A stretch of 21,103 bases of DNA from NCBI GenBank assembly GCA_020536535.1, contig JAHLWZ010000695.1, positions 5,492 through 26,594 of the forward strand. The letters run 5' to 3'. This DNA is from Pelomyxa schiedti. Lineage: Eukaryota; Evosea; Pelobiontida; Pelomyxidae. This document shows, piece by piece, positions 21,016-21,103 of this stretch. The translations under genes and the position numbers were made by a program. Under the pieces are notes generated by a model that was not told the DNA's origin, did no database searches, and saw nothing but the letters and a program-made list of their open reading frames with translations. Each line of letters starts with the position of its first letter. Within the stretch, counting starts at the first letter, position 1.

Positions 21016-21103
21016 TCAGAAACTGTCCCGAATCTTGTGCTGCAGGGCACCTGGGGTTTTCCGTTCCAACAACATTTTACAGCACCGACAAGAGTTGTCT
21101 GCG
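21016..21103. other. 3' flank of kinase copy B
   Basis: 88 nt after the stop codon. No polyadenylation signal is visible before the window ends. Confidence 0.5.

Noticed and set aside
1-21103. Prokaryotic mobile elements, CRISPR arrays or phage genes
   Set aside because: No transposase, integrase, repeat-spacer or phage protein signature was seen, and all genes are intron-split and eukaryotic.

Overview
The window is eukaryotic nuclear DNA. Every protein gene is split by short GT-AG introns, mostly 42-98 nt. I could join exons into continuous frames for four complete genes whose summed exons are exact multiples of three (1036, 366, 1108 and 919 aa), and for one gene cut off at the left edge. 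The gene content points to a free-living amoeboid protist, most likely Amoebozoa, perhaps an archamoeba such as Pelomyxa or Mastigamoeba: ankyrin/coiled-coil/TKL-type kinases, a LisH-RasGEF, an LRR-filamin protein and Ser/Gln/Asn/Thr homopolymers. This lineage call is inference; no rRNA or other marker is present.

Layout from left to right. (1) 1-4682, minus strand: ankyrin/coiled-coil/kinase gene A, missing its 3' end. Its second intron is about 1.4 kb and full of degenerate repeats. (2) 4683-5131: shared 5' region of two divergent genes. (3) 5132-9427, plus strand: a 23-exon gene for a leucine-rich-repeat + filamin-repeat + dynamin-like protein whose GTPase motifs are all degenerate. This is the most unusual gene here. 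(4) 9428-9902: convergent intergenic region with a cluster of hairpins. (5) 9903-11472, minus strand: a malate/L-lactate dehydrogenase of the LDH2 family in 8 exons. (6) 11473-12921: about 1.4 kb without a recognised protein gene, holding a 66-bp direct repeat, an A+T island, a tandem decamer and a strong candidate for a structured RNA. (7) 12922-16925, minus strand: a 14-exon Ras guanine-nucleotide exchange factor with a long Ser/Pro-rich N-terminus and a LisH motif. (8) 16926-17342: a second shared divergent 5' region. (9) 17343-21015, plus strand: kinase gene B, a complete paralogue of gene A.

Kinases A and B flank the window as an inverted pair about 12.7 kb apart, each head-to-head with an unrelated neighbour. 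Most exon lengths, intron positions and phases in their kinase halves are the same, but the N-termini differ: A has ankyrin repeats split over several exons and one coiled-coil exon, while B has one intronless ankyrin exon and three tandem coiled-coil exons. The kinases, RasGEF and LRR-filamin-dynamin protein all fit signalling, cytoskeletal or membrane roles, but nothing in the sequence shows that they form one pathway.
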